Assembly (NCBI GenBank): GCA_030867875.1
Contig: JAOWCC010000577.1
Location: 72,969,012-73,033,011, forward strand
Source of the DNA: Actinernus sp. WN-2022
Lineage: Eukaryota > Cnidaria > Anthozoa > Actiniaria > Actinernidae
Length of the DNA: 64,000 nucleotides
Direction of reading: 5' to 3'
Below, one piece after another: positions 1-9,830 of this stretch. The notes under the pieces are model-generated. The model saw only the letters and a list, made by a program, of their open reading frames with translations, made no database searches and was not told the origin of the DNA. How positions within the stretch are numbered: position 1 is the stretch's first letter; every line of letters starts with the position of its first letter. A program made the position numbers and the translations under genes.

Positions 1-212
1 GCTGAATAAACGAACGCACATCAGTAATGGCGGACAGGATTTTACCAGTAAACTCTCCTAAAGTTTCGTGGTTTAACTTGCTCATTTGGGAATATATTTT
101 ACTAATTTGTATATTCCTAACACTGATTTACCTAGTGACACTAAAAAAGTGGCAAATCGAAATGGTAACTTTAACGCGAGGACTGAGGCAGGAAATTTGC
201 TGCGAGATTTAA

Positions 213-1045
213 AGGGTCACTGTTGAACCCCAAATGATCAACGTATTAACTTCCTCATGACGAAAGACAAAATAAACTACTCAGATTAGCAAAGTAATAC
301 TCAGATTAGCAAAGAAAATGTGAGTCAATTTTGCTGAAGCATATCCCAAAGATTCGAGTGGAATTTTGCTGAAGGATGGCCTAAAGATTCGAGTGAATGA
401 AAAGTAATGCTTCGATCTCTGGGCGTTGTTGTAAGTTGTAGTATTGTTTTTAATTATTGGAGGTTCAATTCGATTGACAGTGGCCTTTTAATTAAAAAGA
501 TAACAGGAAACAGAAAACAGCCTGTACGTGGTAGGTTTGAATAATATTTCTGTTTCCCATCTTCAAACTAAACTAAGCCACGCCGACAGCTGCGTGACCA
601 CGCCTTTTTTAGTTAAACTATGACAGACTTGGATTAATAAAGAGGACAACTATTGCACTAGAAACATAACCATCTCATATCACTACCTCATAATATCTCT
701 GCAGTTAAAAGGGCAATAACTTTCAAAAATTTACTTCATGAAATAGGTTTCTAATTTCCGTTTTCTTCATCTAATAGAGCAAACTTCAGTTCTGAGTCTT
801 TACATTTTGACACATCATCAAACATCAATATAACGTTTATTTTCGAAATGAGTCGTGTTACTAAAGAATACGAAAGCACTTGGAAAATTAATCTAAACAT
901 GAATCGTTCCGTTTCTATCCTTATAGAAGCGGAAAATATATTGGCTGGTAGTATTTAATATTTCATTCATGTTGTGTTATCCATCACTGGAAACGTTTAC
1001 TTGCGAACGAAGTAAGATTATAGGATAAGTCAGACTGTTAACTGA
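213..1045 (+). promoter_or_regulatory. 5' flank of GPCR copy 1
   Basis: This 830-bp stretch has no convincing ORF and is conserved almost unchanged in front of the second GPCR (13506-14321). It probably contains the promoter and 5' UTR, but I see no clear TATA box or initiator. An in-frame TGA sits immediately before the GPCR ATG. A 61-codon ORF at 27-212 lies upstream; a related sequence recurs at 9226-9360, so I treat that ORF as repeat-derived. Confidence 0.4.
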
Positions 1046-2188
1046 ATGTTAATCGGTAACAAGAGAAATTCAACAGGAAAAACTAATCAAGACAGCAGGT
1101 GGCGGGCTCAGTGTTGGAGTGCGAGAAAGGCGATGGGAGATCAACTAAACTGTACGGGTGTCCAAGCTCCCGTGATCCTATCCTTCTCAACAGCGATCAT
1201 CTCCGTGATATTGTCATTCATTACAATTCCAGGAAATCTTCTGGTGTGTTTAGCAGTTTTGCTTGATCCTTGTAAAGAGCTACGAACCTCGTTTAACTTT
1301 TTCATCGTCAATTTAGCCCTCGCAGATCTTGCAGTGGGCGCCATTGCGGAGCCACTATCGGCGGTTTACCATGCCAGGGAAGGCCTCCGTTTAGAATTCT
1401 CGACAATGCAGAAAGCCCATCATTATCTGTACTTTATGACATGCACCGCTTCGGTTCTCAGTCTCGCAGCGCTTACAGCTGAAAGACACTCAGCGGCGAC
1501 ATCAGTGGTGAGCTACAGGGCGCGAAATGCTTTGAATGCCCAAACCACGAGGCATGTACTCATTGCGGGCGCAGTCTGGACTGCATCGGCATTACTGTCG
1601 GGTTTCTATTTCCTGACAGGACCATTGCTTCTTTCATTGGTATTTGCAAGCGGTGCAGTGACGGTGACTTTTATTATTTTAACCTTCACGTACCTGCGAA
1701 TTTACCGAGTCCTAAATCGACGAACAAAATCAAAGAATACCCTAAACGAGATCCCGAATAATACATCTAACACAAGAGCAATATTGAGAGAAATCAAGTT
1801 TCAGAAAAAAATCACAAATGTCTTCGCCCTGGTTTTATTGTGTTTTGTATGTTGCTATATTCCTGCCTGGATCTTAATTTATGTCATGAACTTTTGCATA
1901 CCTTGCACATGCGTGGTGTTACACTGGATCAGGGATATACAGTTCTGGTTCGTACTTCTAAATTCTTCTGTCAATCCCTATTTGTACGCATGGAGGATGC
2001 CACAGTTTAAAAGAGCGATTTTGGCAGTTGTTAGGTGTCAGAACCATAGACGGAGCCGGGTCATCGAAGACACTCCAGCACCGACAGCGAAAACTGAAAT
2101 CCCGGCGACGTTTCTTATTAATGAAAATACAGATAATATGTTGACTACTTTGGACGAGGCCAGCCGAAGCTTTCCATATAGTACATGA
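1046..2188 (+). CDS. MECA-like class A G protein-coupled receptor, copy 1
   Basis: Single-exon 380-residue receptor, presumably in the plasma membrane and coupling an unknown extracellular ligand to G proteins. Seven hydrophobic segments are visible: TM1 about 42-72 (GN at 63-64), TM2 83-105 (LALADLAVG, D94), TM3 123-148, TM4 170-190, TM5 193-221, TM6 255-281, TM7 293-316 (NPYLY 310-314), then helix 8 with FKRAI and a possible palmitoylated C331. The TM3 motif is ERH (146-148) rather than DRY, and TM6 has CCYIP instead of CWxP. Loop 2 between TM4 and TM5 is very short, TM5 has no central proline, and no cysteine starts TM3. Those three traits are typical of melanocortin/adenosine/cannabinoid (MECA) group receptors. 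NST at 8-10 and NCT at 35-37 are potential glycosylation sites. The first ATG directly follows an in-frame TGA; Met30 is an alternative start. Single-exon structure is common in cnidarian class A receptors. The ligand cannot be read from sequence. Confidence 0.92.
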   Translation: MLIGNKRNSTGKTNQDSRWRAQCWSARKAMGDQLNCTGVQAPVILSFSTAIISVILSFITIPGNLLVCLAVLLDPCKELRTSFNFFIVNLALADLAVGAIAEPLSAVYHAREGLRLEFSTMQKAHHYLYFMTCTASVLSLAALTAERHSAATSVVSYRARNALNAQTTRHVLIAGAVWTASALLSGFYFLTGPLLLSLVFASGAVTVTFIILTFTYLRIYRVLNRRTKSKNTLNEIPNNTSNTRAILREIKFQKKITNVFALVLLCFVCCYIPAWILIYVMNFCIPCTCVVLHWIRDIQFWFVLLNSSVNPYLYAWRMPQFKRAILAVVRCQNHRRSRVIEDTPAPTAKTEIPATFLINENTDNMLTTLDEASRSFPYST

Positions 2189-2439
2189 AAGGCCTACTCG
2201 ATTTGCTGAAATGCTCTGTGACAACAGAGTTTATAATTATATCTGAAAGTAAAAAGAACAAACTTACCCGTATGGTACTAAGTTTTTCTTTGGGGGTTAG
2301 GGGGAGAGCAGAAGTACTTAACTCGTCCAAGGCGAAAGGCATTTTAAATGTGTTTTTATCAGGATGGAAACGTCGGAATACTGATTTAAAGTAAACACTG
2401 ACAGATTTATGTCAGGATTCGTTAATAGATTAATATTTA

Positions 2440-2552
2440 AATAAAACTTAGCTTTAAAACCACAATCACATGTAATCCACAACGAACTTTCTTTCTTTTT
2501 CTAACACTATAAGTTGTCACAAATGAAATGTATGTTTTCATTTGGTAATAAA
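2440..2552 (+). terminator. Candidate polyadenylation signals of GPCR copy 1
   Basis: Two AATAAA hexamers, at 2440-2445 and 2547-2552, lie 250-365 bp downstream of the stop codon. Both are preserved in the second copy at 15721-15726 and 15828-15833. Confidence 0.5.
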
Positions 2553-2872
2553 TACATTATTATTATATTATTTCGATTCCGAAACGAACATGTTTAACAA
2601 TAAATTTTAAGCACTCGTATCATCAACGAAATTTCAGTTTGACATCAAACTGACACCCAACTCGATGACTCGTGTAGAAGAGGACCGCCATTCAAGTTCA
2701 TACGAGTTCGTTTCTTTCTTTGTCTACGACATGCTCCGTATATCGTTCACTGCAAACGTACTAATTCTAAAAATGTTAATTATTTAGAAAATCATTCAGT
2801 TCAAAGACACAAAAACTTACCTTTAACGGGACCTGAAACAACAAAGAATCCGGCTAATCCACAGATCGAATA

Positions 2873-3039
2873 GGCCCTTTGCAGCTAACAAATCACGTGG
2901 TTGTACTGGAGAGCAAAAAATATCTGACTTCATTTATTTAAAGGCCTTGTACGAGATCGGTAGTGTTATTAGCAAAAGCTGTTTGTAAATGCTATTTTCC
3001 ACGTTCAATCGATTGACGATCTATCTAAAACTGCGTTTT
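2873..3039 (+). mobile_element. MITE (GGCCC...TTTGCAGC family), 5' part only
   Basis: Matches the left 165 bp of the complete copy at 16140-16412. It begins with TA followed by GGCCCTTTGCAGCTAACA and is cut at the end of the segmental duplication, where (ATTT)n sequence replaces its right half. Other family members are at 26201-26443 and about 28833-29056. Confidence 0.8.
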
Positions 3040-3790
3040 AGTTATTTACTTATTTATTTATTTGTTTAGTTGGGGGGATTTAATAGAAAAAAATTCCACC
3101 CACCCCTCCCCTACAAAATGTTTTTTTTGACTCCCCACCCCTCCCCTCTACTTTCTCTACCATCCACCTCAACATTTTATCTAGAAGAAAACTTCTACGA
3201 AATAGGTAAACAGTATCTTAAAGTAACAAGTGCCGAGGATCTTGAAGTAACTCCTCGTAGTATCCGTTAGACTGCATTCCAATTGGAATAAAACACTGAC
3301 TAGAAGAAAATTGAAGTGTGCAAATAACAAACTTCTAACTCCTGACAACAAAGAAGTGGCTTAAAAAAACTCTGAATTTCTAACAGGACATGAAACAACC
3401 ATAGAGGCTGGTCGATCCAAGTCAGGAACCAGCTAATTCACAGAACGAATTGGAATTTAGCATGTTGGTTTTTGTGGAGGAAGGTAAACCGGAGAAAAAA
3501 CCCACAGAGCAAGGAAGAGATAATATAGCACCCTACTATTCTCTTGTTCCTTCATCAAAGAATCGCCCACAGTGGATGTGAAAAGACGCAAATATGGACT
3601 GATAAATGATCGAGAACTACACAGAAATGACTCAAAAAGTTATCAACATTTCTGTTTCACTTTGCCGTTTCCATGCCGAACATTAGGGCCACTAACAAGC
3701 AGATTTATGAAAGCCAGTTAACACTCCACTCCAAGCAAACTCATTCCTAACACAATCTAAGCCCTAACCAAACATAAAAAAACTAACCTC
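3040..3790. other. No gene recognised
   Basis: An (ATTT)n tract and C-rich runs (3098-3170) are followed by low-complexity AT-rich DNA. No ORF with protein-like composition and no repeat match elsewhere in the window were seen. Confidence 0.5.
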
Positions 3791-3794
3791 AATA

Positions 3795-4130
3795 TAGACC
3801 CAAGTGCTCATTAATTTAGGATGTTTAGAGTTATAGTGAAATTAGGCTTTTTAGGGCTAGATCACTGAATGCAGAACAATAATGCTTCTTCAATGGTCCT
3901 GTGAACTAATCCAAACCCTACCCCTATATTTCAAAACACCCTAACCGTCAACAACGGGTGCCTGCTAATTTATGATTTTTAGAGTTATAGTCAGTAAATT
4001 ATGCCTGCTTTTAGGGCTAGCTAGATCACTGAACAACACATAAAACTAATACTTCTTCAATTGTCCTGTGAACTAATCCAAACCCTGCCCCTACATTTGA
4101 AAACACCCTAACTGTTAACAACAGGTACTC
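3795..4130. repeat. Two-unit tandem repeat of about 175 bp
   Basis: Two adjacent units share the block AATGCTTCTTCAATGGTCCT followed by GTGAACTAATCCAAACCCT (near 3880 and 4050). A third partial unit resumes at 6706-6780, on the other side of the transposon stack 4136-6695. The stack therefore inserted into this array. Confidence 0.75.
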
Positions 4131-4292
4131 GGGACGACTGCAGAATACCCCACCACAGCAAGCTGTATTGTAGAAATGTCAAAGCGTCTACGTGTCAACT
4201 TGGGTGGAATACACAGCCAACGTAGAGAGCTGAATGTCGAGTCAACGTAATTTGCAACGCGTCATCGTTTCAACGAGTAGACTGCGGTTGAG

Positions 4293-4380
4293 TGTAGAAC
4301 GAAGGTAGTAATATATAGAGTACACTTTATTCATGTCAACGCGTCATCGCGTCATCGTGTCAACAAGTAGACTGCGGTTG
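4293..4380. repeat. Direct repeat flanking the LINE, left copy
   Basis: This 88-bp block (GAACGAAGGTAGTAATATAT onward to GACTGCGGTTGA) recurs at 6452-6537 with a 10-bp deletion and a few changes. The pair brackets the LINE. A related partial unit lies at 4230-4292, so these may be pre-existing subterminal repeats rather than a target-site duplication. Confidence 0.7.
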
Positions 4381-6449
4381 ATAATAATAATAATAATACA
4401 TACATATACATACGTTTTAGGAGCATTATACAGCACTCAATGCTCTTACAATATCATGCCGTGATGGTAATAAACTAAAATTAACAAAAACTATCTACTT
4501 ACACGTGTTCTAGTAATATCGAGCAAGCTATTTAAAAAGAAAAGTCTTTAACTTAGATTTAAATACATTAGCAGTGTCGGCACTCCTGATGTTAGACGGA
4601 AGAGAGTTCCAAAGTGTTGGAGCGCAGATCGAGAACGCTCTATCACCATAAGACACAGTATTTGACTTTGGTATGGACAACAAGTTATAACTAGATGATC
4701 TTAAAGTAAGGGCTGGCTTATATCTCTGTAGCAGATCAGAAATATAATCCGGGGCCAGACTATGGAGAGCTTGATACGTGATTAATAGAACCTTATAACT
4801 AATTCTAGATCTAATTGGAAGCCAGTGGAGTTGACGGAGTACAGGGGTGATATGTTCTGATTTCTTTCTTTTAGCGACTAGCCGAGCGGCAGTGTTCTGT
4901 AAGCGCTGTAGCTTATATTAGCTATTTCAGAGTCAGGTAGCCCAAACAGAATACTGTTGCAACAGTCCAGACGGGAAGTAATAAAAGCGTGCACCAACTT
5001 CTCACAGTCTCCTTGACACAGATACTTGCAAATTCTTCCAATGTTACGGATAGCAAAAGAAGCTGACTTGCAAATGTTGTTTATGTGAGTAGTCAGTATA
5101 AGGTGACTGTCCAAAGCAATGCCAAGATCATGGGCGACAGGAACCGGAGCAATGATAGTACCATCAATGGATATACCTGGCATCGGCTGACACTGTATGA
5201 ACCGAGATGAGAGATGGACGACGATCTCAGTCTTACGTGGATTACACGCGAGTTTGTTGGCGGTGCACCAGATTAAGATATCTTTAACACATAGCTCCAA
5301 TTTGGCTAATGTAGCAGAGCGATCACATGTAGAGTTAACAGTTACATAGAGTTGGGTGTCATCTGCATACATCATGCAATTGAGGTTATGCGCCTTGATC
5401 AAATCCTTCAACGGTGCGAAATACAGGGAGAACAAAAGCGGCCCCAGTACAGAACATCTAGTACACTGCAAAAAATGCATTTTTAGAATTGAGTTAGTCT
5501 TACTCTTTTTTTTTTTTACTCGTATTCTGAGTACATTTTACTAGTATTCTGAGTATATTTTACTCATATTCTGAGTAAATTTTACTCGTATTCGGAGTAT
5601 ATTTTACTCATATTATGAGTACATTTCACTCGTGCGCTGAGTATCTTTTACTCGTATTCTGAGTACATTTCACTCGTGTGCTGAGTATATTTTACTCACC
5701 TATTGAGTATCCGTTACTCAATCTGAGTAATTCTTACTCATAAAATTGAGTATCATTTACTCATCATTGTTGCTTCAATTTACTCACTATTATGAGTTGC
5801 TGTGGATGCAGTGATTTACTCAATATTTTGAGTTGTTTCTACTCAGCTTTTTTTGCAGTGACGCCATACTGTATTGTCTTGCTGGTGGAGACGGTATTCC
5901 CGACAACGACTGATTGTACTCTGTTAGTGAGGTATGACCGGAACCATGCTAGCACTGTGCCTCTGATCCCATAACGATGCTGAAGTCTCTCCAGAAGGAT
6001 AGCATGGTCAATCGTGTCGAATGCGGAGTATAAGTCAGGAAAAACTAAGACCACCTCACGCCGAGAATCGATGGCGCGGAGAATGACGTTCATCACGCAT
6101 AGCATTGATGTCTCCGTACTGTGAAATAGTCTATATGCTGACTGCAATTTAGCAAGCAGACCATTCCCCAAGAGGTAGTTCATCGTCTGTTCCAGTAACT
6201 TAGACAGAAAGGTTATATTTGTGATCGGACGGTAACTTGAAAATTCCTCCTGGTCAAGGTTGGACTTTTTCAGGGATGGGTGTATGACGCCAGTTTTTAG
6301 AGACGAAGCTAAGGGAACACGCCCTCAAACAATAATGTATTGATGATTTTAATAACTTGAGGAACGATAAAATCAAGATCTTGCTTCATAATGTGTGCAG
6401 GAACAGGGTCAAGCAAGCATGACTTTGCAGGAGACTTTTCAAGCATTTT
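4381..6449 (-). mobile_element. 5'-truncated CR1/L2-like LINE, reverse transcriptase remnant
   Basis: Minus-strand non-LTR retrotransposon of the Jockey/CR1/L2 type. The reading frame resembles the RT fingers (KSCLLDPVPAHIMKQDLDF, 6309-6440), palm motif A (DLYSAFDTIDHAIL, near 5990-6080) and the active-site motif YADD (near 5370). The C-terminal block (LRQLHWLPIRSRI, near 4820) follows a frameshift around 4900. The 3' end is a (TTA)n tract at 4381-4400. The endonuclease domain and any ORF1 are missing. A 397-bp element (5464-5860) interrupts the RT just before the conserved VLGPLLF segment. The copy is dead: truncated, frameshifted and interrupted. Confidence 0.88.
5464..5860. mobile_element. 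397-bp hairpin-rich element inserted in the LINE RT
   Basis: Perfect 12-bp terminal inverted repeats CACTGCAAAAAA (5464-5475) and TTTTTTGCAGTG (5849-5860). The interior is about 13 degenerate units of roughly 20 bp, each with ACTCA or ACTCG on one side and TGAGT or GAGTA on the other, so each can form a small hairpin. Removing exactly these bases joins the flanking RT in frame, with no apparent target-site duplication. It has no coding capacity. It resembles a MITE, but I do not recognise the family. Confidence 0.75.
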
Positions 6450-6451
6450 GA

Positions 6452-6537
6452 TTGTAGAGCGAAGGTAGTAATATATAGAGTACACTTTATTCATGTCAAC
6501 GAGTCATCGCGCCAACGAGTAGACTGCGGTTGATTGT
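6452..6537. repeat. Direct repeat flanking the LINE, right copy
   Basis: Partner of 4293-4380, same orientation, ending GACTGCGGTTGA. It lacks about 10 bp of the tandem CATCG sub-repeat. Confidence 0.7.
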
Positions 6538-6795
6538 ATTACAAAGATATTCAGCAAAACAGAGTATTTTATTTGTTGACGCGTTGACCCTCACACCAAC
6601 TCGATTCATGTACACGTTCCACCGTGACAACGCGTGAACGCGTACGTTGACTGTCGACCTGTAAGGTAGATTACGTGGTAGGGTATTCTGCAGTCTAGTC
6701 GAAAAATAATGCTTCTTCAATGGTCCTGTGAACTACATTTGTAATCCAAACCCACAATTTCAATAAACCTAACCTTAGTGAGTTCCCTTTTCACA

Positions 6796-6960
6796 ATCTT
6801 GAAAAAAAAAACTAGTTGAAGTTTATGAACCAGTTTAATCTTTAAAAAAATTTAACCAGTTTTAAAATTTTAGAAAAAAATTAAACCAGTTTTAAAGTTT
6901 TCCAAAAACATTAACTGGTTTAAGGTTTAAATATATTTAAACCAATGTATATATTTGAAG
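6796..6960. repeat. AT-rich tandem repeat, unit about 35 bp
   Basis: About four degenerate units built on AAACCAGTTTTAAAATTTT, with both AACCAGTTT and AACTGGTTT forms present, so the array contains inverted as well as direct pairs. Confidence 0.6.
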
Positions 6961-6989
6961 TACAACATATCTATTAGATAAAGGTCTCT

Positions 6990-7560
6990 CTTCTCTGTGA
7001 AGGAGGTTGATATTCGATATTATCGACTGTTTTCTAATTAGACATCTTTTAGATAAAGGTATCTCTTTCTAAGATATTTTATGAAAAATATGAGATACTT
7101 AACAATTATTCACCGAAGTGGAGATGAATAGTGGTTGGATATTTACCGAGCCGCTTTTTTAGTATATACCACAGTCCAGGTGAATAGCCAGCACCAAATA
7201 GTTATATTATTTTCTGTCAAATGGACAACAAATCGCGCGAGATGATCGCTGCTTTGCTCGGAGGTGAATATGATATCATATTCACTGTTTGAGTAGACAG
7301 TCAGAGCGCGCGAAAAGTGATATTCACTGCTGTGGTATATACTAATACAGGATATTAATATGATATTAGATCTAAAATATAAATATCTGATAGTATCTTA
7401 CATATCGATATTCTTCACTTCCACTATAAATATCGGATATTTCTTTCTAAAATATTTCATGAAAAATATCAGATACTAGATGATATTAAGGTGACATTAG
7501 ACGAATGATAAATATCTGATAAATATCCGATATTCGATATTCTGCAGATATCGCACTTAC
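6990..7560. repeat. AT-rich GATATC/ATATCGATAT palindromic region (excluding 7107-7345)
   Basis: On both sides of the hairpin element at 7107-7345 the DNA is dominated by GATATT, ATATCGAT and AAATATC words. These include a roughly 30-bp block (AAATATTTCATGAAAAATAT) repeated near 7076 and 7450. No ORF was seen. It is probably a degenerate satellite or an old element. Confidence 0.5.
7107..7345 (-). mobile_element. Structured hairpin element, copy D (motif GTGAATAT)
   Basis: Outer inverted repeat AGTATATACCACAG (7161-7174) pairs with CTGTGGTATATACT (7330-7343). Read on the minus strand, a head CGCGCGCTCTGACTGT (rc of 7297-7312) is followed after 11 bp by a perfect 22-bp palindrome at 7264-7285 (half-site GTGAATATGAT). 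The core GTGAATA recurs at 7180-7186 and 7321-7328, and in the small stem 7107-7130 (TATTCACC...ATGAATA). The layout parallels copies at 9480-9830, 60725-61055 and 61725-62092, with a different motif. It has no coding capacity and the far end is less complete. Confidence 0.55.
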
Positions 7561-7734
7561 ATGGAGGTTAAAAAACGTCACAGGAATTAATGTTAACAAA
7601 ATGGCGGCGCCCAGGTCTTCGCGAGGCCAACTTTGATGGGCTCGTTCTCAACTCTGAAAAAGTTTTATCAGATTTTATTACATTTTCTGAACCGAAGTAC
7701 ATCTGAAAGATGCTTTTGAGCCCAAATGTGTTTT

Positions 7735-7930
7735 TCACTCGGGTATCCCTTTAAAGATAAATTTGATTTAGCTACACTAAATAATAACTTTCTCACACAA
7801 TCCTTGTTTAGATTGGAAGTTCCAGAACTACTTTGACTTCATGCGTCAACACAATTAGCCATTATTAAGCGAAGGTTCTAGACGTAATCAAGCTATGAAT
7901 AGGTCGTTTATTCCACCATAATAGTAAAGT
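7735..7930. repeat. Dispersed repeat, copy without MITE (empty site)
   Basis: About 190 bp match 31565-31980, for example AAATAATAACTTT and GCGTCAACACAATTAGCC. The 31-kb copy carries a 223-bp MITE after CACAATTA; this copy reads straight through, so it shows the pre-insertion sequence. Confidence 0.75.
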
Positions 7931-8021
7931 ACAATAGTACATTCATAAAATAAAAATAAAGTAGAGGATGGAAGAGATACAATCCCAGAAGGATTAATTA
8001 AAGCTCTTGCACCCTATGTAC

Positions 8022-8106
8022 TATTTACAAAATTCACAGCCGTGTTGTACAGTAGATACAGATCCGAGCCGGATATCTCCGATACAACACGGCCGCGAAT
8101 TTTGTA
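8022..8106. repeat. Inverted repeat / hairpin of 85 bp
   Basis: Arms TTTACAAAATTC...GCCGTGTTGTA and TACAACACGGCCGCGAATTTTGTAAA enclose about 30 bp with an internal GATCCGAGCCGGAT-type stem. It is likely the core of another MITE. I found no head motif linking it firmly to the 60-62 kb family. Confidence 0.55.
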
Positions 8107-8589
8107 AATTACTTCTAAAACTGAAACATAACTATTCAAACGCAATATAACCAAAATAAGTCGAAATTTACTTTAAAAAGAGCAACATTTCTATAAATTT
8201 ATTGACGTTTCTTGTGTTTCAGATGAGTGCAGTATTCCACTGAATAATAATCAGAAACAATTTCTTTGTACTTAAAAACAACAACAATGTTTTATCTATG
8301 ATTCAGTTTTAGCCTTCAGTTTTAGCTCAAAGCAAATTTGCATTTCAAAGTTCACTGGTTCAGTCACTGGATGAGGTTCTCTTCTAGCCATAATTTTTTT
8401 TCATATTTCACATTTTATTATTGTTCATTCGGAAAATGATAGACTGGCCCGCAGGTAGCATAAACTAATCTAGGCGGGCCGTAGTTTTTAAAATTAACAA
8501 ATTTTAAGTGCCACTACGATCAAATTTTGACATATCAATGTTTTTGCATATTCATCAAGTAGAGTTGATATATTATTTGTTCAGCTTTC

Positions 8590-8977
8590 AACAAAGGTTT
8601 ATTCGGCGGAAGAGAATGGAATGACTTACCTAGAGAGCTGCGGGAGTTACAAACACTATCAACTTTTAAGGCTGGCATTTTCAAGCATTTTTAAGAACTT
8701 GATGACAACAATCATCAATGTAGTTTACGATAATTTTTTAGATATCCTTTTTAAGCTTTGTACAGTTATATGTATTTTTTATTATTATAATATTATTCAT
8801 TCATACATTTATTATTATACTATTATATATTGAGATTTTTTAGATACATTATCTATAATACTGGTCACCGGTTGATACCAGCTAATCATTTTCGATTAAC
8901 TGATCGGTCTTTACAGTTTAAATAAAGTTATTATTATTATTAGTAGTAGTATTATTATTATTATTATTATTATTATG
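8590..8977 (+). mobile_element. LINE 3' end remnant with ATT microsatellite
   Basis: Coding C-terminal end of a Jockey-type LINE: the frame at 8605-8690 reads REWNDLPRELRELQTLSTFK, the conserved WN-LP segment. It is followed by an AT-rich 3' UTR ending AATAAAGTTATTATTATT and an (ATT)n tract at 8930-8977. Everything upstream of the C-terminus is missing. Confidence 0.75.
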
Positions 8978-9099
8978 TCATACACTTAACGCTCGCCTGC
9001 AGAACACAACGCCTGGAGGCATATTTCTACTAAAAACGTCTTCACGTACATAAGAAGAAAGTTATATTTATCTTTGCGAGGTTGGCTATTTTTTTTTGT

Positions 9100-9375
9100 A
9101 TTTCAGCTTTGCTGTAGTCTTCGGACTTTTCATTCTTACTTTTTTATGCACACTATTTCGCGCCACGAGGTTGTCGTGTTAAGTATATGACATCACTTCC
9201 GCTGAATACTGAGAACGGCTTCCAGTAATGGCGGATGTGATTTTACCGGTAAACTCTCCTAACATTTTGTGATTTAACATGCCCATTTCGGATTATTTTT
9301 TACTATTTCGGATATTTGACACTGAAAAAGTGGCAAATCGAAATGGTAAATTTTCGTCATAGTGGCACTTTAACG
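9100..9375 (+). repeat. Rearranged copy of the duplication's 5' edge
   Basis: 9226-9360 matches 21-165 and 13317-13460 in the same orientation (AGTAATGGCGGA..., TAAACTCTCCTAA, AGTGGCAAATCGAAATGGTAA). The adjoining 9165-9218 matches 13082-13140 in inverted orientation (TTTCGCGC..., CTGAATACTGAGAACGGC). 9106-9148 (CAGCTTTGCTGTAGTCTTCG) recurs at 40099-40135. This is a breakpoint mosaic with no coding function. Confidence 0.65.
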
Positions 9376-9479
9376 AAGAGGGAGAGAGAAAGAAGAATAA
9401 GTAAGCGAGTGAGTGAGTAAGAAAGTAAATAAATAAATGATCCGTCACGTGATTTTTAGTATATGCCTAATTTTACCAC

Positions 9480-9830
9480 AATTGCCGGTAATTTCGCGAT
9501 CTGATTGGTCGATGTGCGGTGGTAAATGAGAGTCCAGACAACGGTGCTGACGCGAGAAAGTTACAGAGAACGCTGGCTCTTTCAAAGCTGTCACGCTTTG
9601 TAACGAAACTTCCTTGTATGTTTTCTAATATTGTTGTAAAAAACTAATTTCCTCTGGTTTTCCGTGGTGTGGACTCTTATTTACCACGATTTACATCATC
9701 ACATGGTGAAAATTGGTTGTGGACTCACTCGGCTCCGCTCGTGAGTCCACAACAAATTGTTACCATGTGATGACGTAAATCCTGGTAAATAAGATTCCAC
9801 ACCACGGAAAACAAGAGGAAATTTGCTAAA
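9480..9830 (+). mobile_element. Structured hairpin element, copy C (motif GTGGTAAATAAGAGTCCAC)
   Basis: Head TCTGATTGG at 9500-9508 is followed after 10 bp by motif 1 (9519-9539). The motif returns inverted at 9667-9687 and direct at 9782-9802; each agrees with motif 2 at 19 of 21 positions. Motifs 2 and 3 are 94 bp apart inside a near-perfect hairpin spanning about 9645-9825, with arms beginning TTTCCTCTGGTTTTCCGTGG. The apex is a second stem GTTGTGGACTCACTCG / CGCTCGTGAGTCCACAAC that again carries the word TGGACTC. It has no ORF. Same architecture as 60725-61055 and 61725-62092. Confidence 0.75.

Larger units (their letters stand above)
1..3039. repeat. Segmental duplication, copy 1 (truncated by window start)
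   Basis: This block aligns nearly base for base to 13297-16295, including non-coding flanks, the GPCR gene and the first half of a MITE at its right edge. Small indels separate the copies, for example about 24 bp near 585-610. The match starts at base 1, so the left boundary lies outside the window. The right boundary falls inside a MITE: copy 1 leaves the homology after the CTGCGTTTT at 3031-3039, whereas copy 2 continues to the end of the MITE. High identity in non-coding sequence implies a recent duplication or conversion. Confidence 0.93.
4136..6695. mobile_element. Outer TIR element hosting nested insertions
   Basis: Terminal inverted repeats: GACTGCAGAATACC at 4136 with CCACCAC following, and the complementary GTGGTAGGGTATTCTGCAG at 6675-6693. 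Flanking DNA on both sides belongs to one tandem array (3795-4130 and 6706-6780). Subterminal sequence contains repeated CAACGCGTCATCG / TCAACGAGTAGACTGCGG units. No transposase is visible, so this is a non-autonomous DNA element. The target-site duplication is unclear, so the superfamily is not assigned. Confidence 0.65.

Noticed and set aside
27..212. 61-codon ORF MADRILPVNSPKVSWFNLL...
   Set aside because: Occurs in each duplication copy and, partly, at 9226-9360; its hydrophobic stretch is likely a by-product of an AT-rich repeat.
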